NCBI GenBank assembly: GCA_947378905.1
Contig: CANCLV010000011.1
Span: 1-30,930, forward strand
DNA length: 30,930 nucleotides
Reading direction: 5' to 3'
DNA from: Opitutia bacterium
GTDB taxonomy: Bacteria; Verrucomicrobiota; Verrucomicrobiia; Opitutales; UBA953
Part shown: positions 28,498 to 30,930 of the stretch, one piece after another
How positions within the stretch are numbered: the stretch's first letter is position 1
Layout of the letters: each line of letters opens with the position of its first letter
Made by a program: the position numbers and the translations under genes
The notes under the pieces: model-generated
Seen by the model: only the letters and a program-made list of their open reading frames with translations
Database searches by the model: none
What the model was told of the DNA's origin: nothing

Positions 28498-29340
28498 CTA
28501 CTTGGTCTCAATGTGCACAGTCACCCGCATTTCTCGATCACCCGTGCCCCAGTAGCTTCCACGAATCGGGGTAGCGTCGCGAAAATCTCGTCCCAGTGCT
28601 GAGGCTACATAATTATCGTCCACGATACGTTTATTGGTGGGATCGAGTCCCAGCCAGCCGAATCCAGGAATCCAAACTTCACTCCAAGCGTGCGAGGCGT
28701 GACTTCCTAGAATTTCTCCGCGTTTCGCATCATAGACATATCCGCAAATATAGCGTGACGGTATGCCGATGGAACGGCAGGCGGCCATAAAGAGGTGAGT
28801 AAAGTCCTGACAAACTCCACGCGGATCAGAAAAGAATTCCTCCGTAGAGGTGTTCACATTGGTCACTCCCGAAACATATTTGCAGTGAGCATGAACTTTT
28901 TCCATCAGGGCCATGACTACTGAGAAGATATCCTTTTTCTCCGCACGTGCATCTACGGCCATACGCCAAATCTGTGGAATGATTTTTACCGGCCCATCTG
29001 ATTGTAAATAGGGCTGAAAACTTTCAGTGATTTCAGGAAGTAAAAGTGAGCTGAGTGGGCAGTCTTTCGGAATTAAATTAAAGGGCGTTGGTTTGGTTTC
29101 GACTACGCTGGAAACATCGATGACGAGTTCTTTGTGTACTTCTTCAACTTCGAAAAAGGATACGGTATTACGGTATAGATCATGGTACTTGCGCATTTTT
29201 ATCGCAGGCAGAACACGAACTAAATGTAGAATAGTCCGTTGGCGCTGATTATCAATCGGCGTCACGCGGAGTTCATTATTATTATTTTTAACAGGCATCG
29301 CATAACGATATTCGGTGCGATGCGAAATTTTCAGTTTCAT
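28498..29340 (-). CDS. Transglutaminase-like cysteine protease/amidase
   Basis: A 280-residue protein with an N-terminal all-beta region (ISHRTEYRYAMPVKNNNNEL), a hallmark of the bacterial transglutaminase N domain. The papain-like triad is visible: Cys in RGVCQDFTHLFMAACRSIGI, His in GSHASHAWSEVW and Asp in WLGLDPTN. Members of this type are predicted peptidases or amidases that work with circularly permuted ATP-grasp and alpha-E proteins. No signal peptide is seen, so it is cytosolic. It starts 9 bases after the alpha-E gene, so cotranscribed. Confidence 0.92.
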   Translation of the reverse strand: MKLKISHRTEYRYAMPVKNNNNELRVTPIDNQRQRTILHLVRVLPAIKMRKYHDLYRNTVSFFEVEEVHKELVIDVSSVVETKPTPFNLIPKDCPLSSLLLPEITESFQPYLQSDGPVKIIPQIWRMAVDARAEKKDIFSVVMALMEKVHAHCKYVSGVTNVNTSTEEFFSDPRGVCQDFTHLFMAACRSIGIPSRYICGYVYDAKRGEILGSHASHAWSEVWIPGFGWLGLDPTNKRIVDDNYVASALGRDFRDATPIRGSYWGTGDREMRVTVHIETK

Positions 29341-29349
29341 AGTCAGTAA

Positions 29350-30387
29350 CTATTGTTGCTGCTGTTGCTGCTGTTGTTCTCTTTGCCAGTCAGAAAAAGT
29401 ATCTTGGCGGGTGCGACTAGGGATATGCCTGTTCACCTCATTAGGTAAGAGTACGAAGCTTTCAAACACGGCTTGGCTGGCGGCATTGAGATGCTTTTGT
29501 AGCCCATCGATGTAAGTGTGTAATCCAATAGCCATCACCTCATTGGGGCCGGCAAAACTGAGGCGTGCTAAAACAGCGCCTGTTAATTTCTCACATTGAT
29601 TCGAATATCCACCCGTGGGCGTACCCGAAATGTCGTGTAAGACTTCATCGGCACGACGGAGACAGTGACGTACGGATCGCGGGAATTCGTTCGAGAAAAG
29701 AAGCAGGTCGACGACTTTTTCGATGCTGATTTCCCCACCATGGGCACGTCGATAGCCGGTATGCGCACCGCAGGCACGCAAGACAGCTCCCCATTGGAGG
29801 GACTCTTGGGCATCGTCCGCCGCCTTGGTTTGCGAGCGAATATCAAGGAAGCGACTGGTCATATCTGCACGTTCGAGCAGACGACCTAATTGTAAGAAGT
29901 TCCAACCTTCATCACGCGTTAATGTGGCTTCGGTAATACCGTCAAACAGCATCGAGGAGGCGATAATTTTTTCATAAAAAGCCTGCGGAGCCATATCTAA
30001 CATATCAATTCCTTCGGGCGAAGAGACGAACATGTTGAGGGCGTTAATTTCCGTCCACATTTCTTCCGAAATTTTATCGCGTACGGAACGAGCATTTTCT
30101 CGAGCCTGTCGAATGCAGGAAATCATCGAATCAGGATTTCTTAAATCACTCGTAATAAATCGAGCGGCATCTCCTTGGCGAGGAACAGGGTAGAGGCTGC
30201 GGAACGATTCTTCCATCGCTGTAGCTTGGAGGACCGGACTCCAATATTCTTGGGCCGAACCCCGTCCGAGGGTTTCGTCGTCTAATAAAATTTCTTCACT
30301 GACTCGAACGAGACGTGCGAGGTTTTCGGCACGTTCAATCTGACGTGACATCCAGTACTGGTGATCGGCAACTCGTGAAAGCATCAT
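29350..30387 (-). CDS. Alpha-E domain protein (DUF403)
   Basis: Start set at ATG 30387 (MMLSRVADHQYWMSRQIERAENLARL); a TTG at 30396 would abut the ATP-grasp stop. About 345 residues, all helical, with the family's opening 'RVADH.YWMSR.IERAEN.ARL' and 'ERADMTSRFLDIRSQ'. Alpha-E proteins accompany circularly permuted ATP-grasp ligases and transglutaminases in predicted peptide-synthesis systems. The last eight residues are all Gln (29353-29376, mixed CAA/CAG codons), an unusual tail. Cytosolic; no catalytic motif known. Confidence 0.9.
   Translation of the reverse strand: MMLSRVADHQYWMSRQIERAENLARLVRVSEEILLDDETLGRGSAQEYWSPVLQATAMEESFRSLYPVPRQGDAARFITSDLRNPDSMISCIRQARENARSVRDKISEEMWTEINALNMFVSSPEGIDMLDMAPQAFYEKIIASSMLFDGITEATLTRDEGWNFLQLGRLLERADMTSRFLDIRSQTKAADDAQESLQWGAVLRACGAHTGYRRAHGGEISIEKVVDLLLFSNEFPRSVRHCLRRADEVLHDISGTPTGGYSNQCEKLTGAVLARLSFAGPNEVMAIGLHTYIDGLQKHLNAASQAVFESFVLLPNEVNRHIPSRTRQDTFSDWQREQQQQQQQQ
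29353..29376 (-). repeat. Trinucleotide CAR repeat coding eight C-terminal glutamines
   Basis: On the reverse strand eight consecutive CAA or CAG codons precede the TAG stop of the alpha-E gene. A simple repeat of this kind could vary in length by slippage. Confidence 0.85.
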
Positions 30388-30396
30388 GACGTTCAA

Positions 30397-30930
30397 TTAG
30401 GAAGCAAAGACCCAAGTGTCTTTACTGCCTCCTCCTTGTGATGAGTTTACGACGAGTGAGCCGCGTTTTAAGGCAACACGGGTTAAGCCTCCGGGTAGCA
30501 CTTTCACGCTATCACCCCATAAAACAAAGGGTCTTAAGTCCACATGTCGCCCTTCGAGCTTACCGTCGACGAGGGTGGGATGTTGCGAGAAATTAACCAC
30601 TGGCTGGGCAATGTAATTACGTGGTGTCGCAATTATTTTTTCACGGAAACTTTCAATTTCCTCCGCAGTGGCTGTAGGTCCAATCAGCATTCCATAACCA
30701 CCACTCTCGTTCGCCGCCTTAACCACGAGTTTAGGAAGATTTTCTAAGATATATTTTTTATCAGTATTTCTCCAGGCGAGGTACGTAGGTACTTGTTCGA
30801 GAATTGGATCCTGTGCCAAATAATATTTAATCATATCGGGCACGTAAGCGTAGGTGACTTTATCGTCGGCCACACCGGTGCCGATGGCGTTTGCGAGTGA
30901 AACATTTCCGCGACGTACAGCATCGACCAA
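30397..30930 (-). CDS. Circularly permuted ATP-grasp protein, C-terminal part (partial)
   Basis: The window edge cuts the gene: 177 codons are present and the frame is open to base 30930 on the upstream side. Motifs match the type 2 circularly permuted ATP-grasp (DUF404/407). They are 'GNVSLANAIGTGVADDK' at the left, 'YAYVPDMIKYYL', 'LPKLVVKAANESGGYGMLIGP', 'QPVVNFSQHPT', 'GRHVDLRPFVL', and 'VLPGGLTRVALKRGSLVVNSSQGGGSKDTWV'. The family is predicted to form amide or peptide bonds with ATP. Its stop abuts the alpha-E gene. The N-terminal part, with the rest of the permuted fold, is outside the window. Confidence 0.93.
   Translation of the reverse strand: MVDAVRRGNVSLANAIGTGVADDKVTYAYVPDMIKYYLAQDPILEQVPTYLAWRNTDKKYILENLPKLVVKAANESGGYGMLIGPTATAEEIESFREKIIATPRNYIAQPVVNFSQHPTLVDGKLEGRHVDLRPFVLWGDSVKVLPGGLTRVALKRGSLVVNSSQGGGSKDTWVFAS

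Overview
The window looks like a chromosomal segment of a verrucomicrobial bacterium (Verrucomicrobiota, probably an opitutal-type lineage). Support: a prepilin-type protein with a C-terminal DG/H-rich signature, a large dehydrogenase/HEAT/CxxCH cytochrome protein of the kind almost restricted to the Planctomycetes-Verrucomicrobia-Chlamydiae group, a menaquinone gene, a ClpS-DUF2017 pair and an alpha-E/ATP-grasp/transglutaminase cluster. The species assignment is inference. Clear AGGAGG sites are scarce; starts were chosen mostly from family alignment and spacing.

Left part (1-18040) is ordinary chromosome: the end of glyA, a pseudopilin, menA followed by dCMP deaminase and YqgE (forward), the reverse tsaD - hypothetical - lipoprotein - M23 peptidase operon, a MidA-type methyltransferase, the 1317-residue PVC dehydrogenase/cytochrome, class I aldolase, a SulP transporter, the hybrid histidine kinase - clpS - DUF2017 operon, a two-helix membrane protein and a DUF1801 protein.

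The centre (18041-25498) is an integrated mobile element of about 7.4 kb. It sits in the 3' half of a tRNA-Leu(CAG) gene (25440-25522, reverse), is bounded by a perfect 60-bp direct repeat (18041-18100 and 25439-25498), and has a tyrosine integrase next to the intact tRNA. A second perfect repeat of 27 bp (18238-18264 and 25352-25378) would flank attP in the excised circle. From right to left it carries the integrase, an AT-rich cargo operon (HsdR-N-like PD-(D/E)XK nuclease, SWIM zinc-finger protein, secreted Sel1-LysM protein, secreted BamE-like protein), about 0.9 kb with inverted repeats and no convincing large gene, a tiny secreted Asp-box protein, and a three-gene operon (excisionase-like HTH plus two unrecognised proteins). 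No capsid, conjugation or known replication gene is visible. This element is the best candidate for something undescribed.

Right part (25523-30930) returns to chromosome: a GNAT acetyltransferase, the zinc-independent ribosomal protein pair L36 and L31 type B, a small outer-membrane-barrel-like protein behind a 14-bp palindrome, and a reverse cluster of circularly permuted ATP-grasp (cut by the window edge), alpha-E, transglutaminase and DUF535 (VirK/YbjX) genes, likely working together in peptide or amide-bond chemistry.
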